A program made the translations under genes and the position numbers. Shown in pieces: positions 45,029 to 56,867 of a stretch of 64,000 nucleotides of DNA (positions within the stretch are counted from its first letter, which is position 1; every line of letters starts with the position of its first letter). The stretch lies in contig CM062293.1 of NCBI GenBank assembly GCA_031216915.1, positions 147,940,285 through 148,004,284 of the forward strand, given 5' to 3'. A model generated the notes under the pieces. The model saw only the letters and a program-made list of their open reading frames with translations. It ran no database searches and was not told where the DNA came from. This DNA comes from Pictodentalium vernedei (Eukaryota; Mollusca; Scaphopoda; Dentaliida; Dentaliidae).

Positions 45029-45473
45029 CTGAAATGAGGGTTGAGTAAATCTGTATATATGAACACATGTGCATGAAATAACAGTAAGACCCCAATAATC
45101 CCCCACCTCTAATACTTAAGCGCTTACACGCGTATATTTCAAATTTAGTAACACATGGCCTGTACTACTACTAATCCATGACGTTTGGGTTCCGCTCTAC
45201 AGTTTCGCACTATTGCATTGCACAGGGGGTAATATTCTAAAAATAGGGCATATGGTGAAACTAATGCCATGAAAATTGGAGATATATTTTTAGTATCAGA
45301 TATATGATTACATTAGGTTAGTTGTTGGACAAGAGAATTTGAAACTTTGGTCCCAAAGTTGGAGTCTTATGCCTTAGAGTAAATTACCAGATGAATTATT
45401 GGAAACGGTGGCTTCGAAAAATTGGCTATTTTCTGAAATGTCATTTTTACACGGGTTTGTTACCACGTATGTA

Positions 45474-47953
45474 GATAAATGAAAGTGTCAATGACACTGT
45501 AGCTTAACTTGTGTGTTGTGTTTGATGAAAAGGATAAGATTCAATGTTTATGGAAGGATTATGAAATAAGACAAGAATTGTGATAATTGGGAATATGTTC
45601 ATTTCTGTTCCCTGTATGCTATGTTTTTGATAAAAATAATATGAGGTGTACACTGTACTAAAGAGCTGAGGGGTGGGTTAATATGACCTCACAGTTAATG
45701 TATGTGGCCCTCACAGTTAACGTATATCAACGAAAGTTACCAAGTTACAGTTAAATTATTCCAAAAAGAGTCATCCTATCAAGTTACATTGAAATCCCTT
45801 CATAAATATGGCCTGTAGACTGTGCTAAAGGTTTTCGGGCTTCGGGCCCCTGTAGCTGTCAGTTTCCCAATTGCGTCCAAAGGGGACGTTCTCATCTAGA
45901 CATTATATGAAGTCAACCTACCAAGTTACAATGAAATCCCTTCATAAATATGACCTGTAGACTGTGCTAAAGGTTTTGGGGTTTTGGGCTCGGGCAGCCA
46001 TCAAGGCTGAATGATCGCGACAAAAAGGAGACGTTCTCATCTAGACATTATTTGGAGCCATCCTACCAAGGTACAATGAAATCCCTTCATAAATATCACC
46101 TGTAGACTGTGCTAAAGGTTTTCGGGCTCCAGGCCCCTGTTGCCGTCACAGTTGCCTAATGGTGTCCAAAAGGGGCTGTTCTCATCTAGACATTATATGA
46201 AGTCAAACCTACCAAGTTACAATGAAACCCCTTCATAAATATGAACTGAAGACTGTACTAAAGGTTTTTGGGCTCGGGCCGCCATCATGGTTGAATGATC
46301 GCAACCAAAAGGGGACATTCTCAACTGGGCATCATCGTGAGCGAACCTACGAAGTTACAATGCAATCCCTTCATAAATATGACCTGTAGACTATGCTCAA
46401 GATTTTCGGGCTTCGGGCACCTGTAGTCATTACAGTTAACAAATCACGACCAAAAGGGGGTGTCATCATCTAGGCATTATATGGAGTCAACCTAACAAGT
46501 TACAATGAAATCCTTCCATAAATACGACCTATAGACTATGCTAAAGGTTTTTGGGCTCGGGCAGCCATCAAGGCTGAATGATCGCAACCAAAAGGGGACG
46601 TTCTCATCTAAACATTATTTGGAGTCATCCTACCATGCTACAATGAAATCCCTTCATAATTATGACCTGTAGACTGTTCTAAAGGTTTTCGGGCTTCGGG
46701 CCCCTGTAGCCGTCACAGTTGCCCAAGCGTGTCCAAAGGGGGACGTTCACATCTAGACATTATATGAAGTCAATCTACCAAGTTACAATGAAATTCCATC
46801 ATAAATATGACCTGTAGACTGTGCTAAAGGTTTTCGGGCTTCGGGCTCGAGCAGCCATCATGGTTGAAGGATCACAACCAAAGGGGACAATCTCATCTGG
46901 GCATCTGGGCATCATCTGGAGTGATCCTACGAAGTTACACTGAAATTCCTTTATAAACATGACCTGTAGACTGTGCTCAATGTTTTCGGGCTTCGGGCAC
47001 CTACAGCCATCACAATTGACCAATCATGACCAAAAGGGGATGCCATCATCTAGGCATTATATGGAGTCAACCTAACAGGTTACAATGAAATCCTTCCATA
47101 AATATATGACCTTTTGCCTATGCTAAAGGTTTTTGGACTCGGGCACCCATCAAGGCTGAATGATCGCGATCAAAATGGGACATTCTCATCTAGACATTAT
47201 TTGGAGTCATCCTACCAAGTTACAATGAAATCCTTTCATAAATATGACCTGTAGGCTGTGCTAAAGGTTTTTGGGCTTGGGGCCCCTGTAGCCGTCACAG
47301 TTGCCCCAATCAGGACCAAAAGGGGACTTTCTCATCTTGACATTATATGAAGTCAACCCACCAAGTTACAATGGAATTCCTCAATAAATATGACCTGTAG
47401 ACTGTGCTAAAGGTTTTCGGGTTTTGGGCTTGGGCAGTCGTCACGATTGGCAGATCACGCCCAAATGGGGAAATTCTCATCTAGACATCATAAGGAGTCA
47501 TTCTACCAAGTTACAATGAAATCCCTCCATATTAAACATAACCTGCAGACTGTGCTAAAAGTTTTTGGGTTTCGGGCTTGGGCAGCCATCACGGTTGATA
47601 GATCAAGCCCAAAAGGGGACGTTCTCATCTAAGCATTATACAGAGGCATCCTTCCAAGTTATAATGAAATCCCTTCATAAATGCGACCTGTAGTCTGTGC
47701 TAATGGTTTTCGGGTTTTGGGCTCGGGCAGCCATACAGGTTGACCGATCGCGACCAAAAGGGGACGTTCTCATCTAGACATGATCCCAAACCTACATATG
47801 AAATTTCGTGACGATCAGACAAGAACTGCGGGGTGTAGCCCGTGCTAAAGGAAAATGTGATCAGACTCACAGATTCGCAGACTCACAGACTAACAGACTT
47901 CCGCACGCGTGATGGCAATAGCTTATCTTGACTATGTCAAGTTAAGCTAAAAA
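45474..47953. mobile_element. Minisatellite-bearing pearl/Helentron-like element 2
   Basis: The left end is ATAAATGAAAGTGTCAATGA then CACTGTAGCTTAACTTG. The right end is the hairpin AGCTTATCTTGAC/GTCAAGTTAAGCTAA followed by AAAA. The subterminal sequences CTTAACTTG and CAAGTTAAG are inverted. Before the right hairpin comes a short CAGACTCACAGA-type tract. The left end is nearly identical to that of the element at 51134, so both belong to one class despite unrelated tandem repeats. Confidence 0.7.
45775..47790 (+). repeat. About 145-bp tandem array, 14 units, higher-order
   Basis: Each unit has AAGTTACAATGAAATCCCTT, CATAAATATGACCTGTAGAC and GTGCTAAAGGTTTTCGGG, then a variable box and GGGGACGTTCTCATCTAGAC. 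The variable box alternates between a CCCCTGTAGCCGTCAC type and a GGGCAGCCATCAAGGCTGAA type. Between about 46.1 and 47.3 kb it follows a four-unit order repeated twice. Confidence 0.95.
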
Positions 47954-48679
47954 TGAGATGGAAACAGGGAATGTGTTTTTCACATTTCACATTTTAGAAC
48001 CAGGGGTTTATATGCCCCAGGGTAAGGTGAGTGGGGATAGTGGGAAAATTCTGCTTTGGGACTGGTATTGACATTTTTTATGCAATTTTGCAGGTTGAAT
48101 TCTTACCTTTGACAATTCATTATTTCACCCACATTCGGATTGTTTATTTCTACTTAGTCAAATAATGTTATATGTTTGTAGTGGATTTGGGAAATGTAAC
48201 ACATGTTATGGGTTAGATAACTAAGTTACAGAATAGTTGCATTTGAAGTGAGGGCATGGCATGTCATTTTTTGGAAATGCCTAGAAAACTGTGGAGCGGA
48301 ACCTTGATGACGTGAAGGCCTGTATCAACTTTCTAAAATCGGCACTTGTTTTTTTTTTGTCGATAATATCTAAAATGTATTTGTAAATATTCAATTTGCA
48401 TTTTCTCTAAAAATATATTCCTAATGTGATTAATGAGCTTTCCAGCAAGAAAGATTTAATATGGTTTAATTTTTCCAACTAAAATTAAAAATACGAAGTA
48501 CACCCTTACCAACAAACTAACACTCATATACCCATCAATACACGCCCACACTCGCGCTTTCTCTCACCCACACGCGAGTTCACACAAACACGAAACACAC
48601 ATACATACATGAACAAACACACACGCACCCTCTGACAACAACTACCGGGGGTGTATCAACGTGAACAGTATCCAATTTG
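47954..48679. other. Unassigned stretch with CA-rich tract
   Basis: A CACA-rich segment lies at about 48537-48630. On the minus strand TTGTCAAAG/GTAAGA near 48106 is a good donor without an identified exon. Confidence 0.4.
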
Positions 48680-48892
48680 GAAGTTCTTGTGTCGAACCAA
48701 ACCCCAAACAGTGTGGTCTCCCCTCGCTGCGCTCGACACATCGGATACAATGTTTCTGATGGGTCATGCGTAGCGAGGGGAGACAACTATGCTTGGAGTT
48801 CATGTGTCGAACCAAACTCCAAGCTGCGTTGTCCCCCCATGCTACGCGTAGGGAGACAACTCTGCTTGGAGTTTGGTGTCGCACCAAGTGAA
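48680..48892. repeat. Family L: two tandem hairpins
   Basis: GTGTCGAACCAAACCCCAAA and GGTCTCCCCTCGCTGCGC pair with GCGTAGCGAGGGGAGACAAC. A second hairpin follows: GTGTCGAACCAAACTCCAAG pairs with CTTGGAGTTTGGTGTCGCAC. Both share the same unit, so this is an inverted repeat duplicated in tandem. Confidence 0.85.
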
Positions 48893-49342
48893 GTTTTTCC
48901 GTGCACAAATCTGGATTTCCAGGATATTTATATGTAAACCACATCTTCACATTTACTAGTTCTAGTACCCCAGATTGGGGAGAAAGATTAAAATAATGCC
49001 GCTTCCCGACTGGTCCTAACGAATATAAGTGTGTTTGTAGTGTTAGACTTTATTCCTTTCCCGCAGATAGTGAATAGTGATTGGGTCAAGCATCGGGAAA
49101 AATTGCATTGAATTTTTGTCACTAAAGTTGATCATGTGAAATAATAAACAGTTCTCGACATTGTCTGAGACGGGTGTTAGTAGTCCAGTTCTAGAAAGAC
49201 ATATTTTTTGAGGATGTGCATACATTCACCAGCCGTAGATTCGTGCGAAGGCAACCCAGGCAAATGTCCTATCTGACATTTTAGGGTTTTTTTTCTGATT
49301 GAATGCCTGAGAGTTAATCGAGTTTTCAATTATTTGTTTTCA
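48893..49342. other. Unassigned stretch
   Basis: No gene or repeat recognised. Confidence 0.5.
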
Positions 49343-49616
49343 GTAAACTGCGTACTCAAAATAAGTTATATATTTACAGAACCGCACATACGTTTGAATG
49401 GGTTACGAATTATCGCACTCGATTGCTTTGGTCCAGGATATCACTCAAGCCTTCGGCTCTCATGATATCCTGGCCCAAAGCAATCTCGACTAGGGCCAAA
49501 GCAGTCTCGACCTGGGCCAATGTAATCTCGTGCGATAATCTTAACCCATTCAAACGTATGTGCGGTTCTGTATATATAAAACTTATTTTGTGAGTACGCA
49601 ATTTACATAACCCTTT
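49343..49616. mobile_element. Family J TIR element, copy 1
   Basis: Inverted ends of about 70 bp: TGCGTACTCAAAATAAGTTA, ACAGAACCGCACATACGTTT and GAATGGGTTA reappear inverted from 49533 to 49616. The interior has short internal repeats (GGCCCAAAGCAATCTCGACT, GGCCAAAGCAGTCTCGACC). Confidence 0.85.
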
Positions 49617-49857
49617 GCCTAACATGAAAAGCAGACGACACTTGCAAAAGAAATTCTTGAATAACTAATTTTTTTCATTTTTTGTCTCAAAAACATAGGT
49701 TATGATCCCTCGTTGGAACGAGCTCAGCGAGCTCGTTCCAACGAGGGGTCATAACCTATGTTTTTGAGACAAAAAATGAAAAAATAATGAAAATTAATTG
49801 TCGATTCTTGAGAATAGCGCTGACCGGTTTTGTACGTTACGTTGGGTAAAGGGTTAA
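49617..49857 (-). mobile_element. TTAA hairpin MITE, subfamily A, inverted
   Basis: It abuts family J. The left site reads ATAA, the right TTAA. CCCTTTGCCTAACATGAAAA at left; perfect central stem with G-C variable position. Confidence 0.95.
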
Positions 49858-51133
49858 AACAAAGATTTGAAAACTGTTCTGTATTTATCACACACCTCCC
49901 ATGTAACAACCAGTCAACGAAAATTAAACTAAAAGCACTTTTCAACTGGATAATTACTGCGATTCCTTCGTTGTTAACAGACATCACTGTTAGATGGTGG
50001 GGAAGCAATCCCAATTTCCTTTTTAATTCTTATGACATTCAATAGGTCGAAACCAATTGACGCCGATTAGTGTCACGGTCACGATTTTCGAACTTCAAAT
50101 ATTGACTAAACTGCAGGGAATAACGCAACAAAAACTTTTTTAAATAGCTAATAATTTTAGCGCACTCCATCATTATATGACCAGGTGTGTGGAAAGTATT
50201 TGCCAAGGAACAAGCAGTCAGAATGTTATTTTCTTTATTTTGTAAATTTTTGACTCGAATCTGATTGTTTACATATCCCGGGTAAACAAATCTAAATGAA
50301 GAACTTGGAATTTCCAAGCGATCTCAAATCCGTGGCGTTCGACCAATGATGACGTGATTTATTTAGACGGGTTCGTTCCTTCTTTGTTTACGTTGGAAAC
50401 GAAATCGAACGTGTTTTGTATCACACACCACATGTGCAATACAACGTTTTTTCTTTTGTCGTACAGGCAGAACGGCGGAAATCTTGTGTTTTACATTAAT
50501 AGGTGTGTGATAATTATTTTTATAAACAAGATTTTAGATTTAATACAAACGCTAATGCGGCGGCTTAATCGGAAGGATATGGTCAAAAAGGCCTACACCA
50601 TGTATCGTCCCCAAATACCCCGATATGTTAGGCTAAAAGCCTGGTTTACCAGAGTATTTCGGAACAATACCAATACACAGCTTGCATTCAGCCAACGGTG
50701 TAGGGTGAGAGACCCCAATCCTTCTACATCGGAAACGGCCCGAGCCCCTCAAGGATACAGAATGAACTCTCACCCCCCCCCCCCCCCTTAATCATAATTT
50801 CTAAATCCGCCCCGACAGTCGGGGAAAGTCTTTTCTACAATGAAAGTGCTCCAAACAAATATTTACCACCGGGAAAGTATAAGTGAGAAGCTAAAAGGAT
50901 AGGTAATGAACATGAAACTTTGTGTTGTTATACAGAACTGCAGTTACGCAAATTGTGGCAGTTATCTACGATCATGCACATGCTCAGTTATTCACGCACA
51001 CGTAACTGTGATTCTGGATTGTCTGATTTGTGTGTTTTTCATCGTTTAGGGCATGATGAGTAGAAAAAGGCTTCAGCTCCGAGAATGCCAGAAATACACA
51101 CTCCCTGGTACAGAGTTGTTCTAGCGGACGCAT
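49858..51133. other. Unassigned stretch with one weak plus frame
   Basis: A 145-codon frame at 50354-50791 includes MVKKAYTMYRPQIPRYVRLK and ends in a proline run made by poly-C. It has a few protein-like stretches but no domain and no splice support. Confidence 0.35.
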
Positions 51134-53217
51134 CAATAAATGAAAGTGTCATTGACACTGTAGCTCAACTTGTCAAGACATGTACATGTATAGTATGTGA
51201 CACAGCAATGACAAACATCTAGGTAATGACCTGATAACAAAGGTACATATAAAGTATTGTAACGGTCTGTACATAAATACTGACCGTAGCCTGTAACAAA
51301 TGTATAGGATAGGTAAAGTATTGTAAAGGTGGGTGACAGTCAGATGCTAAACTAGAAAAGGAATCTTTGAGTCCCAGAGTGGGTCTGACTGAACCCCAAA
51401 ATATTTGTTCTCACAGCACTGTGATAACAAAGGCACCCAAAACACACTCATTCCTGTCCCAAAGTGAAAACAAAGGTACCCAAGAAGTTTCGTGAAGATC
51501 AGTTCATAAATACGAGCTGTATAGAAGTTGTGACAAAAAACTGATTGGACCTAATTTCGGTACAAAATGGCCACTAGCAGCCATCTTGAATTTTGGACCG
51601 CACTCAGAAACACTCGTTCTCGTCCCAAGGTGATAACAGAGGTACCCAAGAAGTTTCGCGAAGATCGGTTGATAAATACAGCCTCTAGTCCGAGCCGTAT
51701 TGACATGTGCACTTACAGTGTATAAGTAGCACTAAATAAATCAAAATGCATCTAATTTACATAATTTCTGCACGAGAAAAAAACCCGAACTGTATGTGAT
51801 GTATTCCATTTTACTAAACATTCATACAAAAATTTATTCAAATCAGAACATTCATACAGAAGTTCTGTAGAAAAGACTGATTGCACTAATTTTGGTACAA
51901 CATGGCTGCTGGTAGCCATCTTGAATTTTCGGATCACACCCAAAAACACCCGTTCTCATCCCACGGTGATAACAAAGGTACCCAAGAAGTTTCGTAAAGA
52001 TCGGTTCATAAATAAGGCTTCTGGCCTTAGCCGTACAGAAGCTGTGTACAAAAAACTGATTAGACCTAATGTTGATACAAAATGGCCACTGGCAGCCATC
52101 TTGAATTTTGGACCTAATTTCGGTACAAAATGGCCACTAGCAGCCATCTTGAATTTTGGACCGCACTCAGAAACACTCGTTCTCGTCCCAAGGTGATAAC
52201 AGAGGTACCCAAGAAGTTTCGTGAAGATCGGTTGATAAATACAGCCTCTAGCCCGAGCCGTATTGACATGTGTACTTACTGTGTGTAAGTAGCACTGAAA
52301 AAATCAAAGTTCATCTAATTTGCATAATTTCTGCACGAGAAAAAAACCCGTATTATATGTGATGTATCCCATGGTACTAAACATTCAAACAAAAAATTAT
52401 TCAAATCAGCGCTTTCATATGGAAGTTCTGCGCAAAAATCTGATTTCACCTAAGTCTGTACAAAATGGCCGCCAGCGGCCAACTTGAATTTCGGATCGGA
52501 CCCCAAAACACTCGTTCTCGTCCCACGGTCATAACAAAGGTACCCAAGAAGTTTCGTAAAGATCGGTTCATAAATACGGCCTCTAGGCCGAGCCGCATTG
52601 AATTGTTGACGGACAGACGGACAGACGGCCAGACGGACGCTCCAACATTTCGGGTTTATGGGCTACCAAAAAAAACATTTTGTATGTCCAAAACCTTATT
52701 TTACCCAGAACCCCACCCCTCCACCCCAGAACTTATATTTAACCTAACCCCACCCCTCCACCCAAAAACCACACCCTAACCCTACCCCACCTTGACCCTA
52801 AACCATAAAAGCCCACCCCAGACCCTAACACCCACCCACCCCCGGGACCTAACCCCCAACCTTAAGCCCTACTCTGGGGCTACCCCTAACCCTAACCCCC
52901 ACCCCACCCCTGACCCAACCCCACCCTAGCCAAACCAATAGGATTAGGAGCTATTTTTCGGTTTAGGGGCTACTAAAACTAAAACCCCACCCCTGACCCC
53001 AACCCAAACCCCCGGGACCTAACCCTCCCCAACCTTAAGCCCTACTCTGGGGCTACTCCTAACCCTACCCCACTCCTAACCCTAACAATACCTTAATTTG
53101 GAGGTAGCCCCTAATAATAATATCCCCTCAACCCCCAATGTTGGCCCGGACAGACGGACAGACGGACGACTGGCCATGGCATAAGCTCAAATTTGGCTTC
53201 GCCAAAGTTGAGCTAAA
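51134..53217. mobile_element. Minisatellite-bearing pearl/Helentron-like element 3
   Basis: The left end ATAAATGAAAGTGTCATTGA then CACTGTAGCTCAACTTG matches element 2. The right end is the hairpin AGCTCAAATTTGGC TTC GCCAAAGTTGAGCTAA then AAA, preceded by GGACAGACGGACAGACGG. Inside are repeats around GGTACCCAAGAAGTTTCGTG and AAGATCGGTTGATAAATACA, with one larger unit of about 579 bp (51.61 and 52.19 kb), then a CCCTAA-rich block. Confidence 0.7.
52690..53110 (+). repeat. CCCTAA-rich degenerate block
   Basis: It has many CCCTAACCC and CCCACCCC runs. A segment with CCCCCGGGACCTAACCC and TTAAGCCCTACTCTGGGGCT occurs twice (about 52842-52893 and 53009-53068). It lies inside element 3, so it is unlikely to be a true telomere relic. 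Confidence 0.8.
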
Positions 53218-53361
53218 AATTGAAATACATTGTTTCCTCTGTAAAACTTAAAAGTTTTAAAGAAAAACACGAGATACTGAAACAATGTTGTCATGAACGC
53301 AACGTTTTCGAGTGACGTCATACGTGAAATACTCGGTTGTGGTACATATATATATATATAT

Positions 53362-53487
53362 ACTCTAAAATTAGTTGGGTTAAAAATCAACCCAAATCAA
53401 CTGGGTTGAGTGAATATGAACCCAATTGGGTTCATATTCACTCAACCCAGTTGATTTGAGTTATTTTTTAACCCAACTGATTTTACC
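53362..53487. mobile_element. Family H palindromic MITE, copy 2
   Basis: ACTCTAAAATTAGTTGGGTT folds onto ...AACCCAACTGATTTTA; centre GAACCCAATTGGGTTC. It follows an (AT)n tract at 53347-53361. Confidence 0.95.
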
Positions 53488-54653
53488 AATCTCACATGAG
53501 AGAAAGTCTAGACCTCATTGTATATCAGTAATAAAATATATTGAGCTTGACGGTGAATATGATTCTCTTCTTTCGAAGACTACAAAGAATCAATTATTGT
53601 TCAATGTCTGAAGTGCAAAGTATTTGTTAAAGTAAATGCGCGTTCGAGTATCTCAATCCAGATTTCTTGTTTGCACTTCTCTAACATGAAGTAATAAACA
53701 AAACCTTTAACATACTTGTGTAAAAATATATATGAATGAATTAATAAAACAAACAATGTTTCGAATGAAGTGTGACAGACTATAGCAACTAAAGTATTCA
53801 TATTGTGAAACCCGTCCGTGTGTAATATAATATCAAAGTATAAAACGCACTTCACGCAAAAATGTACGTGAAGAATAAAGTACAAAGAAGATCATTCACA
53901 ATGTTAATAAATTTGTATAGTTGGCCTTCGTGATGCACGAACTACAATTTGTAAGAACTAGGTAGATATTTTTCAGGCAGTTGTGAAAAACAATCTCAGA
54001 GACCAGGAGAAGAATGTGAAATGCGTTATTCTTCTTGCATTGAAACCAGTACTTCGTCATAAAGTATTTTGTGTGCTTTAAGAAAATCAAAACATTTACT
54101 TGTGTTCGAAATACCATATTCGCAAGATACCATAAGACACTTTGTAAGGAAGGCTTGAAGGAAAATCATGACAAACGTTTGTTAGGGTGTGTGACTGTTT
54201 TTTGAGGATTGTTTTTTGTTTTGAGAAAATACCTTTTTTTTCAAAAGCAAAACGTCATATGTTCTTTGTTCAAACAACAGTCTGTGCAAAAGCGCTAAAA
54301 CATCGAAAATGTTTTATATCCACAAAAATACCCCAAACTGCTATTCGTAGCGGACATGTTGCGAAGAAGACATGTACCAAGAAAGGGACTGGGGATGGGG
54401 GTAATGCAGTTTTCAAATCGGTGTAATCTGCTACCCCAAACCCCCAATGCAATCATTTGTGGTAAAGTATACAGTGCGTGAAAACCAAATAGAAGTACTT
54501 GTGCGACCTCTGCAGTATATGAATTCTCTTAGAGACAGTTAATATGTCAGTTGACCACTGTGTCAGCAGAAGGTCATCAGCGCTTCGAACATAATACAGA
54601 AGTACAGAGACTAAAAGTGTATCGAGCAAACTTAAAGTTCAGCTGTTTGAATA
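53488..54653. other. Unassigned stretch
   Basis: Short frames on both strands (53601-54426) have no recognised domain; no repeat recognised. Confidence 0.45.
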
Positions 54654-54787
54654 TACTCTCTAAAATCAGTTGAGTTAAAGATCAACCCAAATCAGCTGGG
54701 TTGAGTGAATATGAACCCAATCGGGTTCATATTCACTAAACCCAGTTGATTTTGGTTGATTTTTAACTCAACTGATTTTAGAGAGTG
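54654..54787. mobile_element. Family H palindromic MITE, copy 3
   Basis: TACTCTCTAAAATCAGTTGA to TCAACTGATTTTAGAGAGTG, a nearly perfect 130-bp hairpin with centre GAACCCAATCGGGTTC. Confidence 0.95.
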
Positions 54788-55172
54788 GAAAGCAGCAAAT
54801 GCGCCGTCAAAGCACTAACAATGGTACAGTATCGAAGCACAAAGAATATGCCTCTTGTTTCTACGGCTATATTTCGACGAGTCGGGATATCGCCTCAGAA
54901 ACAAGAACGAGACTCTTATACAACATTTTGGGCATAAACATAATGGTAATGGTAGATTTATCTTTCACTTCTCAACTGTAATATAGTACAGTCGCCGTGG
55001 ACTGGTCGTGATCCACGCGTGGGCAGTGATGTCCACACGTGCATTTACCAGGTAAGAATAATCATCATCAGCCAAATTTTAATTAATGAAGCACCGGGTT
55101 ACACCCGATGCTTAATTAATTAATTTTTTGTGAATTTTCCCTATAATTAGTGCTTGGAATCTAATATTATTA

Positions 55173-55304
55173 GTTACACAGTTTGTTGGTGGCCTAATAT
55201 GGTATATATGGTATCAGTTAATTCCATATTGGACTCGAGCGAGTCCAATATGGAATTAACTGGCACCATATATACCATATTAGGCCACCAACAAACTTTG
55301 TAAC
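55173..55304. repeat. 132-bp near-perfect palindrome
   Basis: GTTACACAGTTTGTTGGTGG pairs with the complement ending at 55304. The centre is GGACTCGAGCGAGTCC. Only a few mismatches are seen over about 62 bp of stem. Confidence 0.95.
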
Positions 55305-55349
55305 GAATATATCTTACCGACTGCTGCATCGATGCACAGAACTAATAAC

Positions 55350-55590
55350 AACAGCGATCAAAAGTAAATGAGAAAATTCCCACAATGTGTTCACGTGTCT
55401 TTGCCTTGTTACAATTTATGGGAGAGTGCCTACAGGCACTCTCCCATAAATTGTAACAAGGCAAATTCATACATACCAAACAGTTTCATTTCGAAGGTAA
55501 CATGACACACATCTACAGAATATGAAGCCTTTTAAGTTGCCTAACCTGCACTTCAGACCAAATATGGGCTTCCAACACTCAATCTTTCAA
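55350..55590. mobile_element. Family F hairpin MITE, copy 4
   Basis: It has the best family-F hairpin (55401-55465): TTGTTACAATTTATGGGAGA pairs perfectly across CTACAGG. Right segment ACCTGCACTTCAGACCAAAT then ATGGGCTTCC. Confidence 0.85.
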
Positions 55591-55833
55591 CTTGAAGCGT
55601 TTATCGGCTGCCGCCATTTTGAATAATCAATGAACAAAGCGGAGATTACCCATAGCTGTCAGCGTACATTGATGTTGACAGACAGTATATGGTTTTATAT
55701 GCAGTCTGCATGTGACGTCGTTGAACCAATGAAATTCTCAGATACTTGTAGGGGGTAAGATATTGTTGCATCCGTGAAAATATTACCCACCCGTGGAAAG
55801 TGACCAGTCCGCGGCGGCCGTACTGCTGTTTGA

Positions 55834-56073
55834 TTAACACTCTACCTAACGAGTGGACCGCATCCTCCCACGTATTTTCAAACTGAGCAGTTGAAAAAAC
55901 ATTATTTTCCAAAACATTCAACCACATCATATTATGTGATCCCTCATTGGAACGAACTCGTTTCAACGAGGAGTCGTATTAAATGGTTTTGTTGAAATTT
56001 CTGAAAAATATTTTTTTACAAAAATAATTAAAATACTGAATTGTGATATCTTGTGAGGTGAACAAAGGGTTAA
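55834..56073 (+). mobile_element. TTAA hairpin MITE, subfamily B, decayed
   Basis: TTAA lies at both ends; ACTCTACCTAACGAGTGGAC, AACTGAGCAGTTGAAAAAAC; centre CCCTCATTGGAACGAACTC then GTTTCAACGAGGAGTC with mismatches; ends GAACAAAGGG. Confidence 0.85.
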
Positions 56074-56867
56074 CAAGTATTTTAATTTCACATTTCACTT
56101 TCAAATTCAGAAAATGCTTGAAACTATATGTAGTGGCCTTGAACGTCTGCGATCCTCGGGTACACTTATTAAGCGCGTTCTTGTACAATATTCCGTGAAG
56201 ACTGTGGGCTTTAACAGTATAACTGCACGTTGTTCTAGCTTGAATGCTTCCAGTGATTCAGATACAAAGCATAATAGCAATGTGGTTCCATAATTTAATA
56301 ACTAGACTTTTGAGAAGTGTATTTCTCTCTCTTTTCGTACATACAAACGTACATAACCCTCGCAAACGCGTTCCGAAATCTTGTGATCTTCTAGAAGATA
56401 AATAGTAACGTAAATAAATATAACGCAAGCACGTGGTTGTATTGTGCAGTTGCAAGATACAGATTTTGTACCATTGGTCCCTGATCAACGCTGTATTCGG
56501 ATTATTTCGAACACAATACATAGATATTGTAAGACAAGAATGTATCTCAGTAGGCAGGTCGTGGAAGAATTATCTGCTCCATCCATGTGTCTCATCCGGC
56601 ACATACGTACACCAGTATGTTGGGGGTGAGAGAAAAGAATGTAATGGACGATAACGCAGATTCTCTACTGTTTTTGTTTTCGCGTGCTAGGTGCAGACAC
56701 TGTCATTCCGACAGGAAAATCTCAATACCATTAAGACACGTCTTGATGTGAAAAATACTTGCGAATAAGTAGCATAAAATCAATCAGCTTGTACACTTTG
56801 TTACGTTTGTTGCTAAGATCAGATAAATAGTTTGATTGCTAAGTAAGATAAAAAAGCATAACATTCA
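56074..56867. other. Unassigned stretch
   Basis: No gene or repeat recognised. Confidence 0.45.

Larger units (their letters stand above)
54987..55827. mobile_element. Family C MITE, copy 3, split by insertions
   Basis: The left part (54987-55167) holds TACAGTCGCCGTGGACTGG, the core GAAGCACCGGGT/ACCCGATGCTT and GTGCTTGGAATCTAATATTA. The missing terminus, GTGGAAAGTGACCAGTCCGC then GGCGGCCGTACTG, appears at about 55757-55827. About 590 bp containing a 132-bp palindrome and a family-F hairpin lie between. Confidence 0.7.

Noticed and set aside
45775-47790. CRISPR-like regular repeat array
   Set aside because: Units are contiguous 145-bp diverging satellites with no unique spacers, inside a eukaryotic mobile element.
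52690-53110. Interstitial telomere from a chromosome fusion
   Set aside because: The block is degenerate, includes an internal duplication and lies between the ends of a mobile element.
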